64,000 bases of DNA from Nitrosomonas sp. (GTDB lineage Bacteria > Pseudomonadota > Gammaproteobacteria > Burkholderiales > Nitrosomonadaceae). The stretch covers positions 1 through 64,000 of the forward strand of contig JAHBZZ010000017.1 in assembly GCA_019635215.1 (NCBI GenBank). The letters run 5' to 3'. Shown piece by piece: positions 53,569-62,798 of the stretch (positions are counted from its first letter, which is position 1; every line of letters starts with the position of its first letter). Below the pieces are notes generated by a model, which was given only the letters and a program-made list of their open reading frames with translations, was not told where the DNA came from and ran no database searches. A program made the translations under genes and the position numbers.

Positions 53569-54130
53569 ACGTTAATATACCACAACGTATGTACGTTAAT
53601 TGAATTTTCACGAAATATTTAACGTTAATACGTATTAATGTATTAACATGTGTACGCATGTATGTTTGTACGTTATACTAGAATCTTTGTAAGATGTCCT
53701 GATCTAGTACGCAAATGAGCCATATTTTATGAGGCCCAGATAACGTCAATACATAATAACGTACAATCGTACATTTACGGTGATTCCTTTATATAGTTAC
53801 GTTAATATATCATAACATTTGTACGTTAAATGAATTTTCACGTAATGTCTACCGTTAATACGTATTGATGTATTAACATGTGTACGTATGTATAGTTGTA
53901 CGTTAATACTAGAATATTTATAAGATGTCCTGATTGAGAACGTAAAAGAATCAAGTTTTTATGAGGTCAATATAACGTCAGGACGTAATAACGTACATTC
54001 GTACATACAAGAGAAACTTTTGTATAATTGCTTTAATATATCACGTACGTTTGTACGTACAATGGATTTATCTCTAATAGTTTACGTTAAAATATATGTA
54101 CGTATGTATAGTAGTACGTTAAATATTAAT
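53569..54130. repeat. Centromere-like tandem array, ~230-bp units rich in ACGT motifs
   Basis: Units begin near 53569, 53799 and 54029 (ACGTTAATATA-type starts), a period of 230 bp; the third is shorter and more diverged. Each holds several ACGTTAA, GTACGTTA and TGTACGTATGTA-type motifs. Units one and two also share AGAATTTTTATAAGATGTCCTGAT-like segments. The array lies directly upstream of parA, is very AT-rich and has no genes, so a parH/parS-like centromere is the best explanation. Confidence 0.75.
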
Positions 54131-54242
54131 ATAATTTAGGGTTTTAATCTCTTACAAGTTAAATGATGTCAAGAAAATATGTCTCCGGAAAATCCTGGGC
54201 GATTAAGTAAAGGATTTAAACAATGGTAAATGCTGTTATTTT

Positions 54243-54557
54243 TTAACAGGTTGCGACAGCTGCTCGACCATTACGAGTTAGATAGTATCGGTAGGTTTTA
54301 GCGACACGTTTGAGGTATCGAGAGAGCTTTCCGCCGGAAACATAAAGAAGATAATTTTTCAGATCGGAACGACGAAGACCGCAAATATTGTATTCCGGTC
54401 GTTGGATAGCGAGTAATAAAGCTTGTTCCCGAACAACAGAAGAGGCTAGGATCCTGGCTAATTCCGTCAAAAATCGACCGATATTTTTATTTTGTAGTGT
54501 AGATAACAAATAAACTGTCCCGATTATCTTTAGCGCAAGGAGCGGTTGTATAAGCAC
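54243..54557 (-). CDS. Hypothetical protein, possibly winged-helix C-terminal remnant
   Basis: The 104-residue frame has LLAIQRPEYNICGLRRSDLKNYL, then SGGKLSRYLKRVAKTYRYYLTRNGRAAVATC. The latter part reads like the end of a winged-helix DNA-binding protein (recognition helix and basic wing). A usual linker between SRYLKR and TYRYYLT seems to be deleted, and no ribosome-binding site is apparent. It may be a decayed gene. Confidence 0.4.
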   Translation of the reverse strand: MLIQPLLALKIIGTVYLLSTLQNKNIGRFLTELARILASSVVREQALLLAIQRPEYNICGLRRSDLKNYLLYVSGGKLSRYLKRVAKTYRYYLTRNGRAAVATC

Positions 54558-54642
54558 TATAGGAAAAATAAGCGTAGAGAAATCGGCACAACGCAGGCGC
54601 AGAAAGGAATTTGTTGTTTAATATAGGGGTAGTTATTACATA

Positions 54643-54951
54643 TTAAAACGCCTCTCGCACAGTAAGGTGGTTAAATGGCACCATGCGTTTGTGCAATACG
54701 CCGAATACAACCAATTGTTGCTCATACACAACGTAGTAAATGATATGACTTGAGCAGGGAAAACTTAATACGTTTGGTCCAACATCTGGCCTTGATTTTC
54801 CGAGAGAAGGTGTTTCAACCAGCAATCGAATCGTTTGCTGAAGTTCTGATAAATATTTTTGCGACTGCGCTTTGCTCCATTGTCTGATCGTAAAACGGCG
54901 TATTTCAATAAGGTCGGTTTGAGCATCTGGGGTTAAACGAAAACCAGGCAT
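54643..54951 (-). CDS. ParE-family toxin
   Basis: The 102-residue protein (FRLTPDAQTDLIEIRRFTIRQW, then LGKSRPDVGPNVLSFPCSSHIIYYVVYEQQLVVFGVLH) is a typical ParE/RelE-superfamily toxin. It begins on the last base of the antitoxin stop (TAATG), so the pair is coupled. It is clearly distinct from the ParE at 12243-12590. Confidence 0.88.
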   Translation of the reverse strand: MPGFRLTPDAQTDLIEIRRFTIRQWSKAQSQKYLSELQQTIRLLVETPSLGKSRPDVGPNVLSFPCSSHIIYYVVYEQQLVVFGVLHKRMVPFNHLTVREAF

Positions 54952-55247
54952 TAGTCGTACTGATCAGTTTCTAATGTACCAAAAAAAGAATCGCCATCAA
55001 CGATGTTGCCCGCCTTGATATCCATTTGGGCTTGGACGGCTCTCGATTGCAAAAATCGAAGCTTGAGCGCCTCAATGCTTTCGTATTCATCCATCGAGAT
55101 GACTACAGCAACTGGTTTCCCGTTTTTGTTAATTTGAATTGGGGCACGCTGCGCTTTTAACAGCATGTCACCAAATTGAGTTTTTGCTTCATTTGCTGAA
55201 AGTGCATCCATTATTGTGACCTTATTAATATCGTTCGAATCGTTCAT
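54951..55247 (-). CDS. Phd/YefM-type antitoxin
   Basis: The 98-residue protein with SANEAKTQFGDMLLKAQRAPIQINKNGKPVAVVISMDEYESIE, split over the N-terminal half, has the Phd/YefM fold signature. A C-terminal tail would cover the ParE toxin. Translation may instead begin at the internal Met (MDALSANEAKTQFGD, about 55211), which fits typical family length. Direct CGATTCGA repeats around the start region may be its operator. Confidence 0.85.
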   Translation of the reverse strand: MNDSNDINKVTIMDALSANEAKTQFGDMLLKAQRAPIQINKNGKPVAVVISMDEYESIEALKLRFLQSRAVQAQMDIKAGNIVDGDSFFGTLETDQYD

Positions 55248-55396
55248 TATAATCGAATCGTGCCAATTAGGTCAAAATCTAGTCTCTTCCAATATGAAAT
55301 TAGTCTGAAGGGGTTTGCGTATTTCCAAGGAAAAAATAGTCAAAGCAAATTGGTCATTATGTGAGGCATGGTGATCGACATGGATGAGTAATCGTT

Positions 55397-55747
55397 TTAT
55401 ATGAGTACCAGCTTCTTTTTGCCTTGTAATCGATCTAGCCAGAACAATGCAGCTTGTCCCCGATTTCTGGTGCTCAAGGTCAGCATGCCGTCCATTCTTA
55501 CGGTGATGTCTGTCTTCATACAACGTCCGCGTAAGTAATCGGATGAAAATCGCAACTCTCCGCTGACAAAGCGTAGGCACTCGAACAAATCGCTTACTGT
55601 AAATTCGTCGCCATCGACCAAATCTTGATCTGATGAGCCCCGTGGTCGGGCATCTGCAAAAGACAAAACAGCCAGAGCAAAAATGAGTCCAAAAGACGCC
55701 CATTCAGCGATTTCAGCGGAGTCTTCTTCATCAGTGACTCCCAACAT
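55397..55747 (-). CDS. Hypothetical protein
   Basis: The 116-residue protein contains SFADARPRGSSDQDLVDGDEF, then FTVSDLFECLRFVSGELRF and GMLTLSTRNRGQAALFWLDRLQGKK. It reads as a real, intact small protein, but I cannot name a function. It is not obviously part of the transfer operon that begins further right. Confidence 0.6.
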   Translation of the reverse strand: MLGVTDEEDSAEIAEWASFGLIFALAVLSFADARPRGSSDQDLVDGDEFTVSDLFECLRFVSGELRFSSDYLRGRCMKTDITVRMDGMLTLSTRNRGQAALFWLDRLQGKKKLVLI

Positions 55748-55928
55748 CAGATCAATTTGGAGGAAGATATTTTCCCCGGCAGTACAGGTTTGAATGAGCG
55801 GTTTACCGATTCTGAATTCGACCAGCTAAGCTGCTTCCAAGAGCTGGTAACTTGCGCTGCTGTCTAGATGCTTCATGACATTTCTTCAACTTGCGTTAGG
55901 GTAGAGTAGCTTCTTCTGGTGTTACCTT

Positions 55929-56378
55929 TTATTTTGTTAGAAAAATAGTCAAAATAATTCCAGCAGAAATTAAAGTAATAAATGAAGCAATAATATTCAA
56001 TATTGCGGTTTGTCTTGAAGTTGCCATTGTTTTGCAGGCTTCATTAAATTCAGCGTGCAAATCAGCTTTCCAGCGCTCAATAATAATATTGGATTGTTCT
56101 TCCATCACTCGCGCAATTTCATTTTTGCTTGTCGTTATTGTTGTATTGAGAATTCGGTCAGAATGGTTTTTAGCTTGAAGTGACAATTCAGAAACAGTCA
56201 CTTCAAGTTCACTTCTGAAATTATCCAACAATTCCTGCTGTGCAGCCTTGCTATCCGAAATGAGGCGATCATTCATGGTATGCAGTATCATGATTGGATC
56301 ATCTTTTGATACGGCAATACCATGATCGGATGCAATTTGCTGAATTACTTCATCAATCTTTTCATCGATCGTACTCAT
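55929..56378 (-). CDS. traM: TraM-like conjugation protein
   Basis: The 149-residue protein has a long coiled-coil body (about 35-115) and a C-terminal membrane helix (AILNIIASFITLISAGIILTIFL). Its 4-bp overlap with the ParA-like traL and the order traK-traL-traM match the RP4 Tra1 leader operon. The role is accessory; it is assigned mainly by position and shape. Confidence 0.75.
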   Translation of the reverse strand: MSTIDEKIDEVIQQIASDHGIAVSKDDPIMILHTMNDRLISDSKAAQQELLDNFRSELEVTVSELSLQAKNHSDRILNTTITTSKNEIARVMEEQSNIIIERWKADLHAEFNEACKTMATSRQTAILNIIASFITLISAGIILTIFLTK

Positions 56379-57106
56379 GCTAATACGGCTTGTGCACCTT
56401 CTAATTGCTCAAAGAGTTGGCTTTTAACTATTTTAAGCCGTTGGCGCATCATAATTGTTAATTCTGGTTTATTTATCGCATCGTCAAAAGTTAATTTAGC
56501 TTGTAACATTTCACTTAAATCACGTCCGAAAGTTTCAGCCTTATAGTCTGGTATTTTGATAATAGCTGATACGCGACTTTTGTTATCCAAATAAACTTTC
56601 ATTGATTCGAAACTCTTTCCATTTGATTCTATCTTTCCCCAGAAAGGGTTCAGCCACACGACAAAAGTAATGTCACTCGAGAACTGTTTAATCATTAAGT
56701 CAAACCCATTTAATGTATCTGATAGTGCCTGACCGCCAGTAATTACGGTATGCACGATCAACTCATGTCCCATTTCTTTAAGCAGGGCAGGTATGTGGTT
56801 ACTAATTAAATAATGGGATAAGGCCACGAAGGTGCTGGCGCCGTTGTCAATCACTACATCTGATTTACTTTTGGAGATTAATTCAACCAAATTATCAAAT
56901 TTACGAGGATCAATTTCATCGCCTTCCATTAAATCCAGTTTTTTAACATTTAATTTCTTAAACCCAAGGAAAGTGGCATTCACCGGATCGGTATCAATAC
57001 AAAGCGTATCTTTTTTCTTGGCGTAACAATGTTGTGCAATGATTGATGCGATGAAAGATTTACCAACGCCTCCCTTGCCTTGCAATACCATATGTATTTT
57101 AGCCAT
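56375..57106 (-). CDS. traL: TraL-like P-loop ATPase
   Basis: The 243-residue ParA/MinD-like ATPase starts MAKIHMVLQGKGGVGKSFIA, which matches the start of RP4 TraL closely from memory. Motif A' DVVIDNGAS is present. It is encoded between traK and traM and divergent from traJ across oriT. TraL is an accessory transfer ATPase, distinct from the partition ParA at 52.8 kb. Confidence 0.85.
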   Translation of the reverse strand: MAKIHMVLQGKGGVGKSFIASIIAQHCYAKKKDTLCIDTDPVNATFLGFKKLNVKKLDLMEGDEIDPRKFDNLVELISKSKSDVVIDNGASTFVALSHYLISNHIPALLKEMGHELIVHTVITGGQALSDTLNGFDLMIKQFSSDITFVVWLNPFWGKIESNGKSFESMKVYLDNKSRVSAIIKIPDYKAETFGRDLSEMLQAKLTFDDAINKPELTIMMRQRLKIVKSQLFEQLEGAQAVLA

Positions 57107-57184
57107 TATGAATAATCCTTTGAGTTAAATTATGGAGAAATAATACTTCTGACATCTTTGGATGAATCTAAAACAATTTTATAG

Positions 57185-57571
57185 TCATCCAACAAGATCA
57201 TTTAAATTGGATTCATTATTCCATTCAAAACCTTCCGCTTTGCCTACATCCTTCGCTAATTTTTGTGTTTCTTTTGCCTCAGTTTTTGGTTCTAATTCAT
57301 TTTCTGTACTTAATCTTTTGCCGCTTCCTTTTCTTTTAAAAGCTGTGTATTCGGTGTGTTTTTTTACCAGCCTCAAGAACACTTGATAGCTAATTACAAT
57401 CTTTTTTTCTTCGTGCAATAACTGCCAAATATCCTTAACCGACCACCCAGTATTGATTGCTGAATTTATTTCATCGCGCAAAACAAAGAAAATCGCAAGA
57501 TTTCGTTTGGCATGTTGTGAATCACTATGAGCTAACTTTTCAGCAAGACGTGCAGAAATATCCTTTTTCAT
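57185..57571 (-). CDS. traK: TraK-like oriT-binding protein
   Basis: The 128-residue protein has an N-terminal helical DNA-binding domain (ARLAEKLAH, AINTGWSVKDIWQLLHEEKKIVISYQVFLRLVKKH) similar in pattern to RP4 TraK, and a disordered charged C-terminus. TraK bends oriT DNA to form the relaxosome. The gene starts 230 bp from the nic site, facing away from it, as in RP4. Confidence 0.85.
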   Translation of the reverse strand: MKKDISARLAEKLAHSDSQHAKRNLAIFFVLRDEINSAINTGWSVKDIWQLLHEEKKIVISYQVFLRLVKKHTEYTAFKRKGSGKRLSTENELEPKTEAKETQKLAKDVGKAEGFEWNNESNLNDLVG

Positions 57572-57800
57572 AGCACTTATAGAACCCAGTACATTATTAG
57601 TAATAATTATTGACTATAAGTTGTATTGGATGAACACACAAGCATTACCATTCAATCAAGGGCATTAAGAAGTAATTCAGAAGTAATTAAGAGTAATTAC
57701 TAAGATACATACTATACGCATAATTCATTAAAATATACTACACTTAAGTAAGTTACAACAATAATGTTATACTCATTCAAGAACAATTACTACAAAATAG

Positions 57801-57851
57801 GGCAGGATATGTGATGTTAGCTAACAAGTAAACTTGTCATCCAACATCACA
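57801..57851 (-). other. oriT: Origin of transfer (oriT) with RP4-type nic site
   Basis: The minus strand carries TATCCTG|CC (57809-57801), the RP4-type nic core, with the predicted cut opposite 57803/57802. Next to it, TGTGATGTT (57810-57818) and AACATCACA (57843-57851) form a 9-bp inverted repeat with an inner ACAAG-TAAA-CTTGT hairpin. This is the same layout as the TraJ-binding repeat at RP4 oriT. It lies between traK and traJ, exactly where expected. Confidence 0.88.
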
Positions 57852-57953
57852 AGCTCTTATTCGCACGGTGTGCTCAACGATAATCCTGCTCTGCGAGGCA
57901 AGGGTAAAAGCCGAGGCAAAAGCAATCAAGAAAACGAAGAATCAACCAAAGCA

Positions 57954-58322
57954 ATGAGTGAGACAAACCCAAAGAATAAAAGAAAATACAAACTCCATCT
58001 CAGGGTTCCAGTGGAACCGGAAGAAGGAAAAATCATCAGGGAGCAAGCCGAAAAATGCGGCCTGAGTATTTCAGAATATTTAAAAAAACTAGGCTTAGGT
58101 TATGAGCCCACCAGCATCATCGATAACCAAAAAGTAAACGAACTGGCAAAAATAAACGGTGATCTAGGCAGGCTAGGGGGGCTTTTAAAATTATGGTTAA
58201 GCGATGATCGGCGTGCAGCCCATTTTGACAAGAAAACAATTAATGGTCTGTTAAAAGACATTGAAGAAACCCGTACACAAATGACGGCCATCATGATGAA
58301 AATCATCAACTCAAAAAAATAG
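57954..58322 (+). CDS. traJ: TraJ-like relaxosome protein
   Basis: The 122-residue protein has HLRVPVEPEEGKIIREQAEKCGLSISEYLKKLGLGYE (RHH-like) and LAKINGDLGRLGGLLKLWLSDDRRAAHF, matching the RP4 TraJ pattern. TraJ binds the oriT inverted repeat and recruits the relaxase. An open frame runs back to 57834, into oriT; I chose the ATG at 57954 because it gives the usual TraJ length and leaves oriT free. Confidence 0.85.
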   Translation: MSETNPKNKRKYKLHLRVPVEPEEGKIIREQAEKCGLSISEYLKKLGLGYEPTSIIDNQKVNELAKINGDLGRLGGLLKLWLSDDRRAAHFDKKTINGLLKDIEETRTQMTAIMMKIINSKK

Positions 58323-58353
58323 AAATCCAAGAGAATTCGATTAAAAAATAATC

Positions 58354-60012
58354 ATGATAGCCAAACACATCCCAATCAATTCAGTTAAGAAAAGCAACTT
58401 TGCCGGACTGGTGAATTATATTGTTGACCCACAAAATAAGACTGAGCGCATCGGTTTAATCCGCGCAGTTAATTGTTACTCGGATCGTCCGGATTGTGTG
58501 GTTGCCGAAGTGCTTAATACGCAGCAGATGAATCAACGCGCGATTTCTGACAAAACCTATCACCTGGTGGTTAGTTTTCGTGATGATGAATTATCCGAAG
58601 CGACTTTGCAGCAAATAGAGGACCAACTCTGTGATGGCCTAGGCTTTGGTGAACACCAACGACTCAGTGTTGTGCATCATGACACTGATCATCTGCATAT
58701 GCATATTGCGATCAATAAAATACATCCGGAAAGGCTTACGATACATAACCCCCATTATGACTATAAAGTCATTGGTGAACTTTGTGAAAAATTGGAACAG
58801 AAATATGGACTAACACCGGATAATCACGAAACAATCAAACGCGGTGCGCAGGGTAGGGCGTCCAATATTGAGTTCAAGGCTGGATCGGAGAGTCTTATCG
58901 GTTGGATGCAACAAGAATGCCTGGCGCAGATTCAAGCTGCGACAAGTTGGACTGAATTACACCAAGTGTTAAAGGATCATGGCCTCGAATTGCGTGAGCG
59001 CGGTAATGGTTTTGTATTTGTTTCCAGTAATGGGATTGGCGTTAAAGCCAGTTCTATTGACAGAGCCTTATCAAAGGCCAATTTGGTTAAGAGGCTCGGT
59101 GGTTATGTCGGGGTTGATGATGATACAACGACCAAAAAACAATATTCAAAGCAATATGAGCCCAGGCCACTGCGTAACAAAATTGATACATCAAAACTTT
59201 ATGCGCAATACACAAAAGAGCAGAATGAGGCGGCAATACTTGGAAAAAACCAATGGAATAAACTGCGTAATAAAAAGAATCAAGCCATAGAAGCCGTCAA
59301 AACCAAAGCTAAGCTAAAACGACTACTGATCAAAAATGTTACTTCGGGTAGGCTGTCACAAAAAATAATGGTTGCGTCTGTTTATAGTGAATTGAGAACC
59401 AGCATTGGAGCGATTAATAAAGACTTTAGGGAAGGATATCAAGCCTCAAAAGCAAGCCATAAAAGAATGGACTGGTTGAGCTGGCTGGTGAAGGAATCCC
59501 GGCAGGGAAATCAGGAAGCGCTGGATATATTGCGATCCAGAAAACATTATAGCGCGCAGACAAATAATGTCTCGGGTACGCAGACTAATGACGATTCTCT
59601 AAAGAATAAGGATTTTATAGAGACGATTACTAGAACGGGCACGATTATTTGTAATATCGGATCAATCGCCATTCGTGATGGCGGCAATCGGTTGGTCATT
59701 ATGGCTGGTGCGGCCAAAGAGAAAATGTCAGGAATATTACAAGAGGCTAAGATTAAGTACGGTAAGAAATTGACTATCAATGGGTCGGATGATTTCCGTG
59801 AAAAAGTTGTTCAAGTCGCTGTAGATACAAATCTTGATGTTACATTTGATGATGAAGCATTAGAACAACGCCGATTAGATTTAATCAATAACAGAACGGG
59901 TCAAGGATTAGAGGGTCGCGATGCGAATGGTTTAGATAAGGAAGAGAATCCATTGCAGCAGAAAGTGTTCAGAAGCAGTATCAAATCACCTCGAAAAGGA
60001 CGGTCAAAATGA
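58354..60012 (+). CDS. traI: TraI relaxase (MobP type)
   Basis: The 552-residue relaxase has catalytic Tyr22 in FAGLVNYIVD, motif II around KTYHLVVSF and motif III HHDTDHLHMHIAINKIHP (about 108-125). It nicks oriT and pilots the strand into the recipient. It is about 180 residues shorter than RP4 TraI, lacking part of the C-terminal region, but looks intact. It overlaps traG by 4 bp (ATGA). Confidence 0.95.
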   Translation: MIAKHIPINSVKKSNFAGLVNYIVDPQNKTERIGLIRAVNCYSDRPDCVVAEVLNTQQMNQRAISDKTYHLVVSFRDDELSEATLQQIEDQLCDGLGFGEHQRLSVVHHDTDHLHMHIAINKIHPERLTIHNPHYDYKVIGELCEKLEQKYGLTPDNHETIKRGAQGRASNIEFKAGSESLIGWMQQECLAQIQAATSWTELHQVLKDHGLELRERGNGFVFVSSNGIGVKASSIDRALSKANLVKRLGGYVGVDDDTTTKKQYSKQYEPRPLRNKIDTSKLYAQYTKEQNEAAILGKNQWNKLRNKKNQAIEAVKTKAKLKRLLIKNVTSGRLSQKIMVASVYSELRTSIGAINKDFREGYQASKASHKRMDWLSWLVKESRQGNQEALDILRSRKHYSAQTNNVSGTQTNDDSLKNKDFIETITRTGTIICNIGSIAIRDGGNRLVIMAGAAKEKMSGILQEAKIKYGKKLTINGSDDFREKVVQVAVDTNLDVTFDDEALEQRRLDLINNRTGQGLEGRDANGLDKEENPLQQKVFRSSIKSPRKGRSK

Positions 60013-61898
60013 ACCATTCAAACCAAAATTCGGGAAATCCTATAATAAAGAACGAAGGATTGGTTAAAACCAGGCTTACTCAGATTATGGCGATTTTCTT
60101 TATGTTGGGTGGGGTTCAGGTTGCAACGCAATATTTTGCCTATAGATTCCAATATCAACCGCAGCTTGGTGTTCACTTTAACCAGTTATACCCGCCTTGG
60201 TCGATTTTTGAGTGGGCTAATAAATGGTATGGCCAGCATCCGGATATTATTGAGCTATCCGGAAGTATGGGTGTTTTATTTGCAGGAGCGGGGCTGATTC
60301 TGACACTGATTGTAAAAATGGTTGCGGATAATTCATCGCGTCCGAACTCAAGTTTACATGGGTCAGCGCGCTGGGCGGATGAAATAGACATCCAAGCGGC
60401 AAGGCTGCTTCCTTTAAGACAATCCTTCTTCAAAAGATTAACCTCGAAAAAGATTCCACAAAATGATTATGTATATGTAGGTGCCTGGCAGGATAAAAAA
60501 GGCAAAACCCATTACCTTAAACATAACGGCCTCGAACATGTTTTATGTTATGCGCCGACTCGGTCGGGTAAAGGTGTTGGTTTGGTTATTCCAACCTTGC
60601 TTTCATGGGGGCATAGTGCGGTTATTACTGATCTGAAAGGCGAACTATGGTCTGTAACAGCCGGTTGGCGGAAGGTTCATGCCGGTAATAAAGTCATTCG
60701 CTTTGATCCTGCCTCACCCAAAGGGAGTGCTTGTTGGAATCCGTTGGATGAAATCAGGATGCATGATGGGCTTGAAGTCGGTGATGTGCAAAATCTCGCT
60801 ACTTTAATTGTTGATCCAGATGGGAAGGGGCTAAGAGACCACTGGCAGAAAACCAGTCAGGCGCTTCTTGTTGGTGTGATTTTGCATGTTTTATATAAAT
60901 CAGGAAATGAAGGCGCTGAAGGGACTGAGGCCACATTGCCGCTTGTTGATTCAATGCTATCCGATCCTGAGCGGGATATTGGTGAACTATGGATGGAAAT
61001 GGCTACCTATCCGCATGTTAATGGAGAGAACCATCCGGTGGTAGGCGCCAGCGCACGAGATATGCTGGATCGTCCCTCTGAGGAAGCAGGGTCAGTTTTA
61101 TCTACAGCTAAATCCTATCTATCCTTATACCGTGATCCATTGGTTGCAAAGAATATTAGCCGCTCGGATTTTGCAATTCGTGATTTGATGCACAACGCTG
61201 ATCCTGTGAGCTTATATATTGTGACGCAGCCTAACGATAAAACGCGTTTACGGCCACTGGTACGCATCATGATGAATATGATTGTGCGGACATTGGCAGA
61301 CAGGCTTGATTTTAAGGATGGTCAGCCGGTTGCGAACTATAAGCACCGGCTTTTGTTGATGCTTGATGAATTTCCCAGTCTGGGTAAACTGGAAATCTTT
61401 CAGGAATCCTTGGCGTTTATTGCTGGCTACGGCATTAAAGCCTATTTGATCTGCCAAGATATCAATCAACTTAAAAGCCGTGAGACGGGGTACGGCCACG
61501 ATGAGGCCATCACGTCCAATTGTCATATTCAAAATGCCTTTCCACCCAACCGGATTGAGACAGCCGAGCATTTATCCAAGCTGACCGGACAAACCACGGT
61601 CATCAAGGAGCAGATTACGACCAGTGGTAGGCGGGTAGGGGTGATGCATGGTAACGTGACGCGAACCATGCAGGAAACACAGCGTCCTTTATTAACACCT
61701 GACGAGTGTTTACGCATGACTTCACCAGAAAAAGATGCTGAAGGCAAGATTACCAAGCCGGGTGACATGATCATTTATGTGGCGGGTTATCCTGCTATAT
61801 ATGGCAAGCAGCCCTTATACTTTCAAGATTCTGTGTTTTCTGCGCGGGCTGCTGTTCCTGCACCTGCTTACAGCGACAAAATAATCCAATCATCATGA
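60009..61898 (+). CDS. traG: TraG coupling protein (VirD4-like)
   Basis: The 629-residue type IV coupling protein has two N-terminal membrane helices (MAIFFMLGGVQVATQYFAY and MGVLFAGAGLILTLIV), Walker A CYAPTRSGKGVGLVIPTLL (about 180-198) and Walker B LLLMLDEFPSLGKLEIF. It links the relaxosome to the Trb channel and pumps the DNA strand. It is intact and overlaps traI and traF. Confidence 0.95.
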   Translation: MNHSNQNSGNPIIKNEGLVKTRLTQIMAIFFMLGGVQVATQYFAYRFQYQPQLGVHFNQLYPPWSIFEWANKWYGQHPDIIELSGSMGVLFAGAGLILTLIVKMVADNSSRPNSSLHGSARWADEIDIQAARLLPLRQSFFKRLTSKKIPQNDYVYVGAWQDKKGKTHYLKHNGLEHVLCYAPTRSGKGVGLVIPTLLSWGHSAVITDLKGELWSVTAGWRKVHAGNKVIRFDPASPKGSACWNPLDEIRMHDGLEVGDVQNLATLIVDPDGKGLRDHWQKTSQALLVGVILHVLYKSGNEGAEGTEATLPLVDSMLSDPERDIGELWMEMATYPHVNGENHPVVGASARDMLDRPSEEAGSVLSTAKSYLSLYRDPLVAKNISRSDFAIRDLMHNADPVSLYIVTQPNDKTRLRPLVRIMMNMIVRTLADRLDFKDGQPVANYKHRLLLMLDEFPSLGKLEIFQESLAFIAGYGIKAYLICQDINQLKSRETGYGHDEAITSNCHIQNAFPPNRIETAEHLSKLTGQTTVIKEQITTSGRRVGVMHGNVTRTMQETQRPLLTPDECLRMTSPEKDAEGKITKPGDMIIYVAGYPAIYGKQPLYFQDSVFSARAAVPAPAYSDKIIQSS

Positions 61899-62437
61899 GA
61901 AAAACATGCAATATTCTGGCAGGCATTGTTTTGTCTGTCAGTGCCGGTATATTTCTGTTGAGTATTGTTTTTCGACTCACGGGTATTTATTACAATAATA
62001 CGCCGAGTTTTCCGGTGGGGTTTTACAAGATTGTTGATGAACCAGTAGGGAAGGGCGCATACGTCTCTTTCTGCCCACCACAAGACGAGGTTTTTGATAT
62101 GGCCGTGGCACGAAATTACATCAATACAGGCAACTGTCCGGGCGGTTATGGGATGTTGCTGAAACGTGTTTTTGCACAAGCAGGGGATACTGTTTCTATT
62201 AATGAGGCGGGTATTACTGTAAATGATGGCTTACTGCCTAACAGTGCCCAGTTAAAAACAGATATTGATGGTTCTGAACTGCCGCAATATCATTTGGGTG
62301 AGCGGGTGCTGGATGATTCTGAATATCTGCTTATGTCTGATGTGAATCCGAATTCTTTTGATGCGCGGTATTTTGGGTTGATTGCGGGTTTGCAGATTCA
62401 GCATGTGGTTGAGCCGGTTTTTACTTGGGGAAAATGA
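61895..62437 (+). CDS. traF: TraF conjugative signal peptidase
   Basis: The 180-residue S26-family peptidase has an N-terminal membrane anchor (ILAGIVLSVSAGIFLLSIVF), catalytic Ser38 in NNTPSFPVGFYK and Lys90 in GMLLKRVFAQAGDTV. In RP4 it matures and cyclises the TrbC pilin. Its 3' end is the parent type of the traF fragments at 3.6 and 8.6 kb, although those came from a different traF, because the sequence after the stop is unrelated. Confidence 0.93.
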   Translation: MRKTCNILAGIVLSVSAGIFLLSIVFRLTGIYYNNTPSFPVGFYKIVDEPVGKGAYVSFCPPQDEVFDMAVARNYINTGNCPGGYGMLLKRVFAQAGDTVSINEAGITVNDGLLPNSAQLKTDIDGSELPQYHLGERVLDDSEYLLMSDVNPNSFDARYFGLIAGLQIQHVVEPVFTWGK

Positions 62438-62465
62438 GCGTCTGGCTTAGTCGAACTAATACAGT

Positions 62466-62798
62466 TTAAGCGTCAAAAGCGACGTTATGATAGGGTTCCC
62501 CTTGCTTATGAGGGCTTATTTGGATTGTTACTTTTTGATTCATCCGTTTTAGAAAATCGAGCAATTTATCAACGGTAAAACGGCTAAAATGGCCGTTTAG
62601 CAAGTGAGACACTTCAGTTTGTTTAATTCCTAACAGTTCAGCAATTTCCCGCTGTTTCATATCTTTTCTTTTAAGAAGCTCAACCACATGAAAACCAACC
62701 ATGCCGCGCGCTTGTAGCTCCTCGGCATTATCTATTCCAAGATCATCAAAAACATTACCTGAGCTGTTTTCAAATTCAATGTTCCCTTGTTTTTTCAT
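62466..62798 (-). CDS. XRE-family antitoxin (HigA-like)
   Basis: The 110-residue protein has a central HTH (MKQREIAELLGIKQTEVSHLLNG) and FSRFTVDKLLDFLKRMNQKVTIQISP, the pattern of antitoxins paired with Gp49-like HigB toxins. The gene overlaps its toxin gene by 23 bp and follows it, the toxin-first order usual for HigBA. Confidence 0.85.
   Translation of the reverse strand: MKKQGNIEFENSSGNVFDDLGIDNAEELQARGMVGFHVVELLKRKDMKQREIAELLGIKQTEVSHLLNGHFSRFTVDKLLDFLKRMNQKVTIQISPHKQGEPYHNVAFDA

Noticed and set aside
55272..55703. Minus-strand frame overlapping the hypothetical gene at 55397-55747
   Set aside because: Its composition is Arg/Cys-rich and out of frame with the better protein-like reading; it looks like a shadow.
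57834..57953. N-terminal extension of traJ back to 57834
   Set aside because: It would run through the right arm of the oriT inverted repeat and give a protein about 40 residues longer than TraJ proteins; the ATG at 57954 gives the normal length.
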